The notes: generated from the letters alone by a model not told the origin. A stretch of DNA of 64,000 nt from Lewinellaceae bacterium (GCA_020636005.1 JACJYR010000001.1:568001-632000), one strand, 5' to 3'. Shown: positions 9,646 to 18,598, counted from the stretch's first letter. Numbers and translations are program-made.

Positions 9646-11157
9646 ATGCAGACCCAACCGCCCATCAACATTGTCTGGCTGAAACGTGACCTGCGCCTGC
9701 GTGACCATGCGCCACTGGCACGGGCCATTGCCGACGGCCTCCCGGTACTGCTGCTCCATTGCTTCGAGCCGGGCCTGATGGCTGCGCCCGAATACGACGT
9801 GCGGCATTGGCGCTTCGTGTACGAGAGCCTGGAAGACATGCAGGGCCGCCTGCGGGAGCGGGGACAGCGCCTGTTTTTTACCCAACTGGAAGTGCTGGAA
9901 GCATTGTCGCTGCTGGCCGGTTTTTTTGACATCAAAAACCTCTACAGCCATGAGGAGGTAGGCTTGAAAATTACCTTCGACCGGGACAAGGCCGTGAAAA
10001 AATGGTGCCTGGCCAACGGCACCGGCTACCGGGAATTTCCCCAGAACGGCACCCTACGGGGACGCAAACACCGCCGGGGCTGGCAGGGGCAACTGGAGGA
10101 ATACTTTGCCACCCCGCCCGTCCAGGTGGACTTGTCGCAATTGAAGACCGTGCGCCTGCCGGAGGCGCTGGAAAAACGCTTTGCCGGACAGCCACTGCCA
10201 TCGGCCATCACTACCTGCCAGGAGGGTTTCCAACGGGGCGGCGAAACCCTCGCCTGGCGCTATTTCATTTCTTTTATCAACAACCGCAAAGCGCAGTACA
10301 GCCGCCAACTCTCGAAGCCGGAGGGCAGCCGAACCGCCTGCAGCCGCCTGTCGCCCTACCTTGCCTTCGGCTGTATCAGTGCGCGGGAGGTGATGCAGGC
10401 CACTGCCATCCGGATCGCCGAAAACGGGCCCGACTGGAACCTCAACAACTTCAAATCCCGCTTGTGGTGGCGCTCCCACTACGTGCAAAAACTGGAATCC
10501 GACTGGCGGGTGGAGGTGCAGCCCATCAATCCCGCCTTTCTGCAGATGGACCTTGCCGGGGAAGGTCCGCTGCTCGAAGCCTGGCGGGCCGGCCGCACCG
10601 GCTTCCCGATGGTGGATGCCTCCATGCGCTGCCTGCACGCCAACGGTTGGGTCAACTTCCGCATGCGGGCCATGCTGGTCACCTTTGCCGCTTTTGCCCT
10701 CCGGCTCGACTGGCGGCCCGTCGCCACGCACCTCGCCCGCTTGTTCCTCGACTTCGACCCCGGCATCCATTACCCGCAAATCCAGATGCAGTATGGGCTG
10801 ACGGGCTACAACACCCTGCGCATTTTCAACCCCGCCGTGCAGGTGCGCAACCACGACCCCGGGGGCGTTTTTATCAAAAAATGGGTACCGGAGCTCCAAA
10901 ACGTTCCTGCCAAACACCTCGCCGAACCCTGGATGATGACCCCGATGGAACAGGCCTTTTACAGCACCCGCATCGGCGAAGACTATCCCGCCCCCATCGT
11001 TGACTACGACCAGGCCGTGGCCCGGAACAAGGCCGCTTATTGGGCCTTGCGCCAAAGCCCGGCGGCAAAGGCTGCCCTGCCGGCGGTTTGGGAAACGTTC
11101 TGCCTGCCGGCGGATGTGGAAAAATATAGGGAAGGGGAAGAGGTATGCCCTACCTGA
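9646..11157 (+). CDS. Cryptochrome / deoxyribodipyrimidine photolyase family flavoprotein
   Basis: The 503-residue protein has an N-terminal alpha/beta antenna domain (WLKRDLRLRDHAPL) and a C-terminal FAD-binding domain. The latter shows RLWWRSHYVQKLE, GRTGFPMVDASMR (316-328) and GWVNFRMRAMLVTF (334-347). Photolyases repair UV-induced pyrimidine dimers with blue light, whereas cryptochromes signal. The segment that normally reads NxGxWQW near the flavin is HYPQIQMQYG (375-384) here, so the tryptophan and asparagine typical of class I CPD photolyases are absent. This suggests a divergent subfamily whose activity should not be assumed. Upstream is a decayed two-component region; downstream is a broken membrane-protein gene. 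Confidence 0.85.
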   Translation: MQTQPPINIVWLKRDLRLRDHAPLARAIADGLPVLLLHCFEPGLMAAPEYDVRHWRFVYESLEDMQGRLRERGQRLFFTQLEVLEALSLLAGFFDIKNLYSHEEVGLKITFDRDKAVKKWCLANGTGYREFPQNGTLRGRKHRRGWQGQLEEYFATPPVQVDLSQLKTVRLPEALEKRFAGQPLPSAITTCQEGFQRGGETLAWRYFISFINNRKAQYSRQLSKPEGSRTACSRLSPYLAFGCISAREVMQATAIRIAENGPDWNLNNFKSRLWWRSHYVQKLESDWRVEVQPINPAFLQMDLAGEGPLLEAWRAGRTGFPMVDASMRCLHANGWVNFRMRAMLVTFAAFALRLDWRPVATHLARLFLDFDPGIHYPQIQMQYGLTGYNTLRIFNPAVQVRNHDPGGVFIKKWVPELQNVPAKHLAEPWMMTPMEQAFYSTRIGEDYPAPIVDYDQAVARNKAAYWALRQSPAAKAALPAVWETFCLPADVEKYREGEEVCPT

Positions 11158-11208
11158 GGGTGGTGTTGCCCAATTAGTTGTCCGCCCATCCCCGGGCCTC
11201 GCAACCGG

Positions 11209-11747
11209 GTGCCGATGTTGCAGATTACCACTAGTGCCTTTTCAGGCTTTATCCGGAAAACCCTTTCCGTTTTTTTTATTGGCAGGCGGCACATATACCT
11301 TCCGTCCCTGGGCGGTTGCCGGGGAGCTTTGCCTGACCATCGCCGTTGCCATTTTTTTCATCCGTTTTTCAAAAAAAATTACCCGACCGGCGGGCATTCG
11401 GGGTCATCCGGTACGCAGGCGCCGGGGCGATGTTTTTCGCCGCTTTCACGGCCACGCCCTGGCACGACCAGGCGGTCACTTTGTCGGGTACGCTGCTGAT
11501 GCTGACCTTATTTTACTTGACCGTCTTTGTATTCAGGTCCCGGCTGCACTGGTTCAAAATCCTGTGCGTGCTTTGCCTGGCGGGCTTGTATTTAGGCAGT
11601 TATGTTTATTACGCCCGCACGTTGCTGGAGTGGTTGCCCATTTTGCAAAAGGTGAGCCTACTGTTGAATGTGCTGTTGATTATTGGGCTGGAATATTGGG
11701 CGGAGGCAGGGGATTTCGGGCAGGTGCGGGCAATATTGGAAGGATGA
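11209..11747 (+). pseudogene. Frameshifted DUF998-like integral membrane protein
   Basis: Three successive plus-strand frames encode one plausible membrane protein. The first (from about 11209) gives SAFSGFIRKTLSVFF. The second gives LLAGGTYTFRPWAVAGELCL and another helix. The third (to the stop at 11747) gives RYAGAGAMFFAAFTATPW and two or three more helices ending GLEYWAEAGDF. The switches fall in a run of eight T (11270-11277) and a run of eight A (11371-11378), typical places for slippage mutations or base-call errors. Joined, it would have about five transmembrane helices in roughly 180 residues. The true start is uncertain. Confidence 0.6.
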
Positions 11748-11775
11748 AAGTGGAGAAGGTATGGAAGGAGGATTT

Positions 11776-12555
11776 TCATAGTACTACCTGCTCCCAAAAC
11801 GCACTGAAATACCGCACCCGCCGATCGTCCTCCGGAAAAAATAAAAATGGACGGACATCGGCAGCCAATTCCTCCAAATCAACTTTTTTCAGTTGTTCAA
11901 AAATAGCTGCCCTGAGCAATTCGGGCGTTCCTGCCGACATTTTGGCTTCGAGGTAGCCATAGTCAGGCCTGGCATTTTTTGAAAAAAGAAAAACCACGTC
12001 GAAATAGTCCCTTCCCTTGGCACGAGGCCGGTTGACAATGGTGTAAAGTTTTTGCGCCAGTAGTAAATCCGGCGGTGTGACCAGCAGCCGGGTGAATAAC
12101 CCAAAGCGGTTAAGCACAAAAGTCTGCGGCTGGAATTGAAAACCCTGTCGCTCGGTATCGAGTTGGATGAGTATTTTTTCCTCCCGGTGGCCGCTCAGGC
12201 CCTGCTCAAAAAGCAGTCCGGGGAAACGGATATTGCAGCGGTATGCCCCTTTATGGACATTGTTAATCTCGACTCGCAACCCTTGCTTTTCAAGTCCTTT
12301 CTTGACCGTTTCCGCAACAGCGTCGAAGTCGCTGTCTGTTAGGCTGAAATTGTCAAAATCAAGGTCTTCTGAGAAGCGGGTGTTCCCGTGTACCAGGCGC
12401 AGGCAGGTGCCGCTCAGAAAGCTGAATTTTCGGGCAAATGGGCTTTCGAACAGGATTTCAAGGATGACACATTGCAGGTACTCCCTTAACATAGCCTGTT
12501 TTTGAAAGTGCAGGTGTGTGGGAAATTGTTGGGCGATTTGTTCAAGCGCTATCAT
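11776..12555 (-). CDS. AbiEii-type nucleotidyltransferase toxin
   Basis: The 259-residue protein matches the AbiEii/AbiGii toxin family. The nucleotidyltransferase motifs are intact: SGT(48-50)CLRLV, then SEDLDFD at 62-68 with the acidic metal-binding pair, and the downstream lysine (QKLY, Lys169) and KGRDYFD motif (180-186). Characterised AbiE toxins block growth, and some transfer nucleotides to tRNA acceptor ends. The gene follows its presumed antitoxin gene with a 4-bp overlap (12552-12555), so the two are translationally coupled. Such pairs act as type IV toxin-antitoxin systems and can cause phage abortive infection. Confidence 0.9.
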   Translation of the reverse strand: MIALEQIAQQFPTHLHFQKQAMLREYLQCVILEILFESPFARKFSFLSGTCLRLVHGNTRFSEDLDFDNFSLTDSDFDAVAETVKKGLEKQGLRVEINNVHKGAYRCNIRFPGLLFEQGLSGHREEKILIQLDTERQGFQFQPQTFVLNRFGLFTRLLVTPPDLLLAQKLYTIVNRPRAKGRDYFDVVFLFSKNARPDYGYLEAKMSAGTPELLRAAIFEQLKKVDLEELAADVRPFLFFPEDDRRVRYFSAFWEQVVL

Positions 12556-13166
12556 TGGGAAAGGAATTTATTCAGGCCAAACCACCGGGTTTCCAATGTA
12601 GGGGAAGCAATCAGGCTCAGGTAATTTTCAATTTTGGAGAAATTTATTTTCGCTGAAATTTCTATTTTATTCAATCTAAAACCTTCAAAATCAGCGACTT
12701 CCAATAGTTTTGGATTAAAATAAAGCAGGTCGAGCAATGATTTTTCAGGGTCAGCTATGTTGAAGCTGACTTGCTGCTGCTGTTCGGTTCGATAACCAAA
12801 AAACAGGGATGGCTGAATGGAACGGTAAACAAAATGACCAGCAGGGGTTTGCCATTCGGCCGGTTTTGAAGTCGTTATCGAAATAGTACTGAAAACGCTT
12901 TCCGGTATAAAATGGTAGTACCGCAATGCCGTTTCCAGGGAAACATAGGATGGGCCACGAAGCCGGTTTGCCAGCAAAAACAAGTCGGCCTCGGTTTGGA
13001 GGGAATCGGGGAAAGCATACCAGGTATTGCGGAGCCTGACCAGGTAACCTTTTTTTTGCCAATTTACGAGGTTGACAAAATTGAAATCCGGCCATTCCTT
13101 GGCAATGTCCTTTTTTGAAAAAGCCTTTTGAGTGAAAAATCTACTTTTAAATTCAAGGAAATTCAT
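12552..13166 (-). CDS. AbiEi-like antitoxin / transcriptional repressor
   Basis: This 204-residue protein lies directly upstream of the AbiEii toxin gene and overlaps it by 4 bp. Its N-terminus (FTQKAFSKKDIAKEWPDF, then LVNWQKKGYLVRLRNTWYAF) looks like the winged-helix segment of AbiEi antitoxins. The rest has the expected SYVSLETALRYY and DPEKSLLDLLYF motifs. AbiEi proteins usually repress their own operon and neutralise the toxin without binding it directly. No obvious paired operator is visible upstream of 13166. Confidence 0.85.
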   Translation of the reverse strand: MNFLEFKSRFFTQKAFSKKDIAKEWPDFNFVNLVNWQKKGYLVRLRNTWYAFPDSLQTEADLFLLANRLRGPSYVSLETALRYYHFIPESVFSTISITTSKPAEWQTPAGHFVYRSIQPSLFFGYRTEQQQQVSFNIADPEKSLLDLLYFNPKLLEVADFEGFRLNKIEISAKINFSKIENYLSLIASPTLETRWFGLNKFLSQ

Positions 13167-13354
13167 TCCTGTTTTTTTACAAAATTATAAACTTTTAGGA
13201 ATGATTTTTTTTATCGCTGAAATTTTCCCTGAATGAATTTCCCCCTCCCTGCATTTCAACCCCCCAAAACTGCAACTCACCCTTTTCTGATTGCAGCGGC
13301 CGGTGTCCGCCCCCATTTTTGACCCATCGTTTCACACAAACCAAAAGTACAATC

Positions 13355-15736
13355 ATGAAAAAACTCATTGCCACTCTCGCATTCTTCTTTACCCTGGCCA
13401 TCATCTTCGCCCAAACCGGCACTATCAAGGGCACTGTGCTCGACCAACAATCCGACATGCCCGTCATCGGCGCTACCGTGCAACTACTCGGAACCACCGA
13501 ACCCTTTGGCGCAGTGACCGACGTGGACGGTTATTTTATCCTCGAAAAAGTGCCTGTCGGGCGCAACGTGCTGCAAATCAGCTACCTGGGCTACGAAACC
13601 ATGACCCTGCCCAACGTGGAAGTGACCACCGGCAAGGACGTCATCCTCAGCCTGACCATCCGGGAATCGGTGGAGCAACTGACGGAGGTCGTCGTGACTG
13701 CCAAGACCGACAAAGACCAGGCGCAGAATGACATGGCGGCCATCTCCGCCCGCCAGTTTTCCGTGGAGGAGGTCAACCGCTACTCCGGCGGCCGCAGCGA
13801 CGTGGCCCGCCTGGCCTCGAACTTCGCCGGCGTCTCCGCCCCCGACGACAGCCGCAACGACATCGTCATCCGGGGCAACTCGCCGACCGGGGTGCTCTGG
13901 CGCATCGAGGGCATACCCGTGCCCAGCCCGAATCACTTTTCCACCTTCGGCACCACGGGCAGCCCGGTGAGTGCGCTGAACCCAAACGTGCTGCGCAATT
14001 CCGACTTCCTGACTTCCGCTTTCCCTGCTGAATATGGCAACGCCAACGCCGGCGTGTTCGATATAGGCTTTCGCAACGGCAACAAGGACCGCAACGAATT
14101 CACCGTACAGCTCGGCGCTTTCAGCGGCCTGGAGGCCATGGCCGAGGGGCCGGTCGGCAAAAACGGTGGCTCGTACCTCGTGGCCGGCCGCTACTCGTTC
14201 ATCGGCCTGATCGGCGCCGGCTCGACGGCTGCCACGCCCGACTACCAGGACTTGTCTTTCAAAATTGATTTGGGCCGCACAAAAGCGGGCAAGTTCTCGC
14301 TGTTCGGCATTGGCGGCCGCTCGCAGATTGACTTCCTCGGCTCGGAAATCGAGGAGGGCGACCTCTTCGCCGCCAAGGACGAGGATTCCTACGTGAAGGG
14401 CGGCTTCGGCGTGCTGGGCCTTTCCCACAACCTCATTTTGGGTGAAAAAACCTACCTCCGCACCGTGGTGGGCGGCTCGTTCCAGGGCAATACATTCGAG
14501 CAGGACCGCTACTTCAACCTCGATACCGACCAGGAAACCAAAATCCGCTTCACGGAAGTGGACAACTCGGAATCCCGCTTCACCGTGTCCTCTTTTTTAA
14601 ATTCAAAAATCAGCGCCCGGCAGACCATCCGGACGGGTGTTTTATATGAAAACCTGGGCAACAACTCAAATCTCCGTGACCGGGAAAACAGGCCTGACCT
14701 GGACGGCGACGGGCAGCCTGATTGGTTTACCTTTTACGACATTGATGGCCGTACCGAACTGGTGCAGCCTTACGTGCAGACGCAATACCGTTTGACCGAA
14801 AAAATCCAACTGAATGCCGGATTGCACGGCCAATACTCTACGCTGAACGATCAGTTTGTCGTTGAACCAAGAGCATCGGTGAGCTACGCCGTGAACCCGA
14901 AACACAAATTCACGCTCGGCTACGGTATGCACAACCAACTGGCGCCGCTGCCCATCCTGTTCCTTAATGAGGACGTGAACGGAGAACTCGTCCGCACCAA
15001 TTCCGACCTCGATTTCGTGCGCTCGCAGCACCTGGTGCTGGGCTACGACACCAAGCTGGGCGAGGACTGGCGCCTGAAATCGGAGGTTTATTACCAGTTT
15101 ATTGACAGGGCACCGGTGGAAGCGCAGCCGAGCAGCTATTCCACCCTGACCGAAGGCGCCGACTTTGGCTTCTCCGACGATAAGACTTCGCTCGTGAGCA
15201 AGGGCACGGGCTTCAACCGGGGCGTGGAACTGACCCTGGAGAAATTTTACAGCAAAGGCTACTACACGCTCGTCACCACCTCCATTTTTGAGAGCAAATA
15301 CAAGGGCAGCGACGGCATCGAGCGCAGCACCCCCTTCGACAACGGCTACGTGGTGAACCTGCTGGCCGGTAAGGAATTCAAAATCGGCAAGGCGAAACGC
15401 AACGCCATCGTGGTGGACACCAAACTGACGACTTCCGGTGGCCGCTGGTACACGCCCGTTGACCTCGAAGCCTCCCGGGCCGCCGGTTTTGAAATCCTGC
15501 AGGACGACAAGGCCTTCAGCCAGCAGTACGACAGCTACTTCCGCTGGGACGTGAAGCTGGGCTTCAAGCTGAACAGCAGCAAGCGCAAGCTTTTCCACCA
15601 GTTTTTCGTGGACCTGCAAAACGTGACCAACCGCCAGAACGTCTTCGCCCGCCAGTACAACCGCCTGACCAACAACGTGGACCAGGTGGACCAAATCGGG
15701 TTCTTCCCCGACTTTTTGTACCGGGTGCAGTTTTGA
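13355..15736 (+). CDS. TonB-dependent outer-membrane receptor with carboxypeptidase-like domain
   Basis: I choose the ATG at 13355 because it gives a clean signal peptide (MKKLIATLAFFFTLAIIFAQ). The 793-residue protein has an N-terminal carboxypeptidase-regulatory-like fold (GTIKGTVLDQQSDMPVIGAT), then a plug domain (NDIVIRGNSPTGVLWRIEG) and a C-terminal 22-strand beta barrel ending in an aromatic residue (FLYRVQF). It should import a ligand across the outer membrane using TonB/ExbBD energy. No SusD-like gene follows, so glycan uptake is not specifically indicated; siderophore, metal or peptide uptake are all possible. An IS4-type element is inserted just downstream. Confidence 0.93.
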   Translation: MKKLIATLAFFFTLAIIFAQTGTIKGTVLDQQSDMPVIGATVQLLGTTEPFGAVTDVDGYFILEKVPVGRNVLQISYLGYETMTLPNVEVTTGKDVILSLTIRESVEQLTEVVVTAKTDKDQAQNDMAAISARQFSVEEVNRYSGGRSDVARLASNFAGVSAPDDSRNDIVIRGNSPTGVLWRIEGIPVPSPNHFSTFGTTGSPVSALNPNVLRNSDFLTSAFPAEYGNANAGVFDIGFRNGNKDRNEFTVQLGAFSGLEAMAEGPVGKNGGSYLVAGRYSFIGLIGAGSTAATPDYQDLSFKIDLGRTKAGKFSLFGIGGRSQIDFLGSEIEEGDLFAAKDEDSYVKGGFGVLGLSHNLILGEKTYLRTVVGGSFQGNTFEQDRYFNLDTDQETKIRFTEVDNSESRFTVSSFLNSKISARQTIRTGVLYENLGNNSNLRDRENRPDLDGDGQPDWFTFYDIDGRTELVQPYVQTQYRLTEKIQLNAGLHGQYSTLNDQFVVEPRASVSYAVNPKHKFTLGYGMHNQLAPLPILFLNEDVNGELVRTNSDLDFVRSQHLVLGYDTKLGEDWRLKSEVYYQFIDRAPVEAQPSSYSTLTEGADFGFSDDKTSLVSKGTGFNRGVELTLEKFYSKGYYTLVTTSIFESKYKGSDGIERSTPFDNGYVVNLLAGKEFKIGKAKRNAIVVDTKLTTSGGRWYTPVDLEASRAAGFEILQDDKAFSQQYDSYFRWDVKLGFKLNSSKRKLFHQFFVDLQNVTNRQNVFARQYNRLTNNVDQVDQIGFFPDFLYRVQF

Positions 15737-15739
15737 GGT

Positions 15740-15750
15740 TGTTTGAAGGT
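15740..15750. repeat. Left target-site duplication of the IS4-family element
   Basis: TGTTTGAAGGT directly precedes the left terminal repeat and is repeated exactly at 17287-17297 after the right one. The surrounding DNA contains similar GTTTGA units, so a small part of this match could be pre-existing. Confidence 0.85.
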
Positions 15751-17286
15751 CTGTCAATTATCGAAAGTCAGCGCTCATAAAACGCATAAGTTCTTTGACA
15801 ATGTGATTGCTTCAAATGCCTTGGCCAGGAAGTACAATTTTTCCAGTCCTATCCAGAGCGACTTTACGCCAGGCGGGCCTTTTGACTTGGAGGCGGTTGC
15901 CAACAATTTGACGTATTTGGCAAATTCGCCTACTCCTGGGCAAGGTTTGCAGGGGTCGATCTTGGCCCTGCCGGTATGGTTGAGAAAGGTGGCCAGCACG
16001 AAGAAATCTTTTGCGCTAAAGCCAAAGTCCTCTATCGGGGCACTGCTCAGCTCGCTGGCACCGTAGCGCAGGTTCAACACCTTCCAGGCCAGCAGGCTGT
16101 AAAAGGTGATGGCATTTTCCAGGCTTTGCGGTTCTTTCAATTGGCTGTCCTCTATGCGGCAGCCTTGTTTGAGCACGTAGTGGAATTCTTCGATGCGCCA
16201 ACGGCGGATGTAAAAACCAACGATTTGCAAAGCCTGTTCAAAACTCTCCACCGGCAAAGTGGTGAGCAGGCGCCAGACGACCGGTTTTTTTTGCCATGCC
16301 TGCAGGGGGCTGACTTGCTCTACCAGCACCCCGGACAGGCCGACAGGGTTGCTTTGTTCGGGCTGGTCCCGGCCGGCACGATAGTTCGCCAGGATGGTCA
16401 CCGCACAGAACTTGACCCGGAAGGTCAGTTCGTGCCGCTTGCCCTTGTCATCAAATATCTTTGCCTTATAGATATGGAAGGCTGTTTGGGCGGCAAGGGT
16501 CGGCCACAATTTCTCGCCACTGGCAAGTTCCTTGTCCTTGTTGGAGCGTATCAGCAGGTGTACGTTGGCTGCGCTTCGTGCCTGGAACATTTCATAGAAG
16601 TCCCCTTCCCGGTCGCATATGTCCACTGCCGTATGCTGGGGAAAGCCGGCGAAAAAGGCTTGCAAGCTTAGGAACTGTCTCAGCCACCTGTGGGATTCCT
16701 TGTCCTCCAAAGGCCAAAGGGACCTGTTCTGGCCAAAGTATTCCGCCTGGCGGCTCCACATGTCTTGGTCGAAAAGACCCAGTCCGATGCCCTTTGTGTC
16801 AAACAGCAAATGGTTGTGAACATAGTACCCCTTGCGGTGGGCATAGTTCAAGCTGCCTATTTTCCCCGATACACGTTTGCCGGTCAGGTCCAGGTCGGTA
16901 GTGTCCTGCACGGCAAGCACCGTCATCGGCGGGATTGCTGCAAAGTATTCGTTCAGCCGGTCACGCTCTGCTAAAAGCATAGGCTCTGTCTGCACAAAGG
17001 AACTTGAAAAAAACCATAGAAGGACTGCATCTGTGCATTGTCCTGCGAACTCTGCGGCAAGGATTTGCCGAAGTTGTTGCCCAGTTGGGAAATCATTTCA
17101 GGGAAAATGCCATTGATACGGCTGTCCCCGAAAATGCTGTGTGGGCTAAGTTGGGCGGCATATTCGTCAAACATAGGCTGTGGATTTTTTAGCGTAAAAT
17201 TATAAATGACCACGACGAAAAAAAAATCATTCACATTGTCAAAGAACTTATGCGTTTTCTATACGCTGACTTTCGATAATTGACAG
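15751..17286. mobile_element. Complete IS4-family insertion sequence
   Basis: The 1536-bp element is bounded by 56-bp terminal inverted repeats (15751-15806 and 17231-17286) that match at 52 of 56 positions and begin CTGTCAATTATCGAAAGTCA. An identical 11-bp sequence flanks both ends, as expected for IS4-family target duplication. Its only cargo is a transposase on the minus strand whose reading frame changes once. It sits between the TonB receptor gene and a LytS/LytR pair, inside a region of GTTTGA-type repeats. Confidence 0.95.
15775..17174 (-). CDS. IS4-family DDE transposase, needs a -1 frameshift
   Basis: The transposase catalyses cut-and-paste movement of the surrounding element. The N-terminal part (from ATG 17174, MFDEYAAQLSPHSIFGDSRI) and the catalytic part (ending at 15775) lie in different frames. 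Shifting by -1 at a run of seven T (minus strand; 17007-17013) joins them as YGFF-SSSFVQTEPMLLAERD, giving about 466 residues, a normal IS4 size. Catalytic motifs are intact: first Asp in VQDTTDLDLT, second in CDREGDFYEMF, and the IS4 signature Y-x2-R-x3-E-x6-K in YIRRWRIEEFHYVLK. The slip site is a textbook U UUU UUU heptamer in the correct phase. Programmed frameshifting is therefore possible, but a disabling 1-bp indel or base-call error is equally compatible. Confidence 0.85.
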
Positions 17287-17297
17287 TGTTTGAAGGT
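17287..17297. repeat. Right target-site duplication of the IS4-family element
   Basis: TGTTTGAAGGT immediately follows the right terminal inverted repeat and is identical to 15740-15750. Confidence 0.85.
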
Positions 17298-17298
17298 T

Positions 17299-17383
17299 GT
17301 TTGAGGTTGTTTGAAAGTGGTTTGAAAGTCGTTGCGCAACGACTTTCAAACCATTTCAAACCATTTTCAAACAACCTCAAACT
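17299..17383. repeat. Long inverted repeat of GTTTGA units before the LytS gene
   Basis: A perfect 36-bp palindrome is centred at 17335/17336. The outer arms (GTTTGAGGTTGTTTGAAAG with its complement at about 17364-17383) also match once an 11-bp extra unit on the right side is allowed. The arms consist of repeated GTTTGAA/GTTTGAGG words. It ends 64 bp before the kinase start and was probably continuous with the DNA left of the IS before insertion. Confidence 0.8.
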
Positions 17384-17446
17384 ATTACTTTTACAGCCAT
17401 TTTCCACAACTTGCGCACCGATGGCAAACGACTGATTTTCAAGTAC

Positions 17447-18493
17447 ATGATTAAACCGAATATTCCCTACCTCGCTTTCGACGACCGGCTGCTGATGCTG
17501 TTCGGGATTCCGCTGCTCACAATGATTATCCCTTTCGTGTTCTTCGGGTTCAACTGGGAAACCTACTGGCCAAGCGCCCACCAGGAATACCCGGAATCGC
17601 TGGTTTATACCACCGTTTTCTGGCTATTCAACCGGCAACTGATGATTGTGCTGCGCAAAAAGTACAATGCTTTCAGCGACACGCTTAAACGGTTCGGGAT
17701 ACAGCTGCTCGTCATTGCCGTGGCGGTGCCGTTTTTTTCGATTACGCTGGGAATTTTGCTCAACCAAATTTTCCAAATGCTGGGCACCACGGACTTGCGC
17801 CAACCCACGCTGTTGCAGGCTTTGAGTTCCACTTACGTCCTAACTTTCGCCCTCGTCATGCTGTACGACACCATCTTTTTTTTCCATAAATACAAAGAGG
17901 CCATTCAGGAAAAAGACCGCATCCAGATGGCGCACGTGCAGGGGCAACTGGACAACCTGCGCAACCAAATCAACCCGCATTTCCTGTTCAACAGCCTGAA
18001 CACCCTGATGAACCTCATCCCCACCGACCCGACCCGTGCAATGAGCTACCTGGACAAGCTCTCCCGGTTTTACCGCTACACAGTGAGCAACCAGGAACAG
18101 CAGCTCGTGCCCCTGCAAACCGAACTGGAAAACATCCGGATTTATGCGGATTTGCTGAAGGAACGCTTCCACGACGGCATCCAAATTTCATTGCCGGAAG
18201 CGGCGGTGGGCAAGGCCCAAATCCTGCCGCTATGCCTGCAATTGCTTATAGAAAATGCCGTGAAACACAACGTCGTTTCCACCAAAAAACCACTGCACGT
18301 GGCGGTGGAACTGGCAAACGACGGCAAGGCTATCCGGGTAAAAAACAACATCCAGCCGAAAATCCGGGAAGCCGACTCGACGGGCATGGGCCTGAAGAAC
18401 ATCCGCACCCGGCTGGCTTTTTTTACCCCGGAGCCGCTTGAGGTGAAGGAAGCGGAGGGGGAGTTTACGGTGGTGGTGCCGCTGGTTTTTTAA
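17447..18493 (+). CDS. LytS-type sensor histidine kinase
   Basis: The ATG at 17447 gives 348 residues. Four transmembrane helices (about residues 15-145) are followed by a His_kinase domain in which His178 lies in NQINPHFLFNSLNTL, and by a HATPase domain with the N-box LLIENAVKHNVV and a G-box GMGLKNIRTRL. It should phosphorylate the LytTR regulator encoded 160 bp downstream at 18654. No ligand-binding extracellular domain is present, so the input signal is unknown. The upstream region has been altered by the IS4 insertion, which moved the TonB receptor 1.5 kb away. Confidence 0.93.
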   Translation: MIKPNIPYLAFDDRLLMLFGIPLLTMIIPFVFFGFNWETYWPSAHQEYPESLVYTTVFWLFNRQLMIVLRKKYNAFSDTLKRFGIQLLVIAVAVPFFSITLGILLNQIFQMLGTTDLRQPTLLQALSSTYVLTFALVMLYDTIFFFHKYKEAIQEKDRIQMAHVQGQLDNLRNQINPHFLFNSLNTLMNLIPTDPTRAMSYLDKLSRFYRYTVSNQEQQLVPLQTELENIRIYADLLKERFHDGIQISLPEAAVGKAQILPLCLQLLIENAVKHNVVSTKKPLHVAVELANDGKAIRVKNNIQPKIREADSTGMGLKNIRTRLAFFTPEPLEVKEAEGEFTVVVPLVF

Positions 18494-18540
18494 AAATATT
18501 GGCAACTAATTATTTGCCCCATGTCATGGCCGAAGGCCAC

Positions 18541-18598
18541 CTGCAACGTCAAAAGGGCTGCCTTGATGGCCGCTTTGACAGCCAACATGACGTTGCAG
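18541..18598. repeat. Hairpin between kinase and regulator genes
   Basis: CTGCAACGTCA (18541-18551) and TGACGTTGCAG (18588-18598) form an 11-bp stem. An inner GGCTG/CAGCC stem extends it. It occupies the 160-bp gap between the LytS and LytTR genes and could modulate their relative expression. Confidence 0.6.

Noticed and set aside
10002..11055. Two 333-codon open frames overlapping the photolyase gene, one on each strand
   Set aside because: High GC at third positions leaves alternative frames open. The proteins are proline/arginine- or glycine/valine-rich with no motifs, while the photolyase frame has conserved domains.
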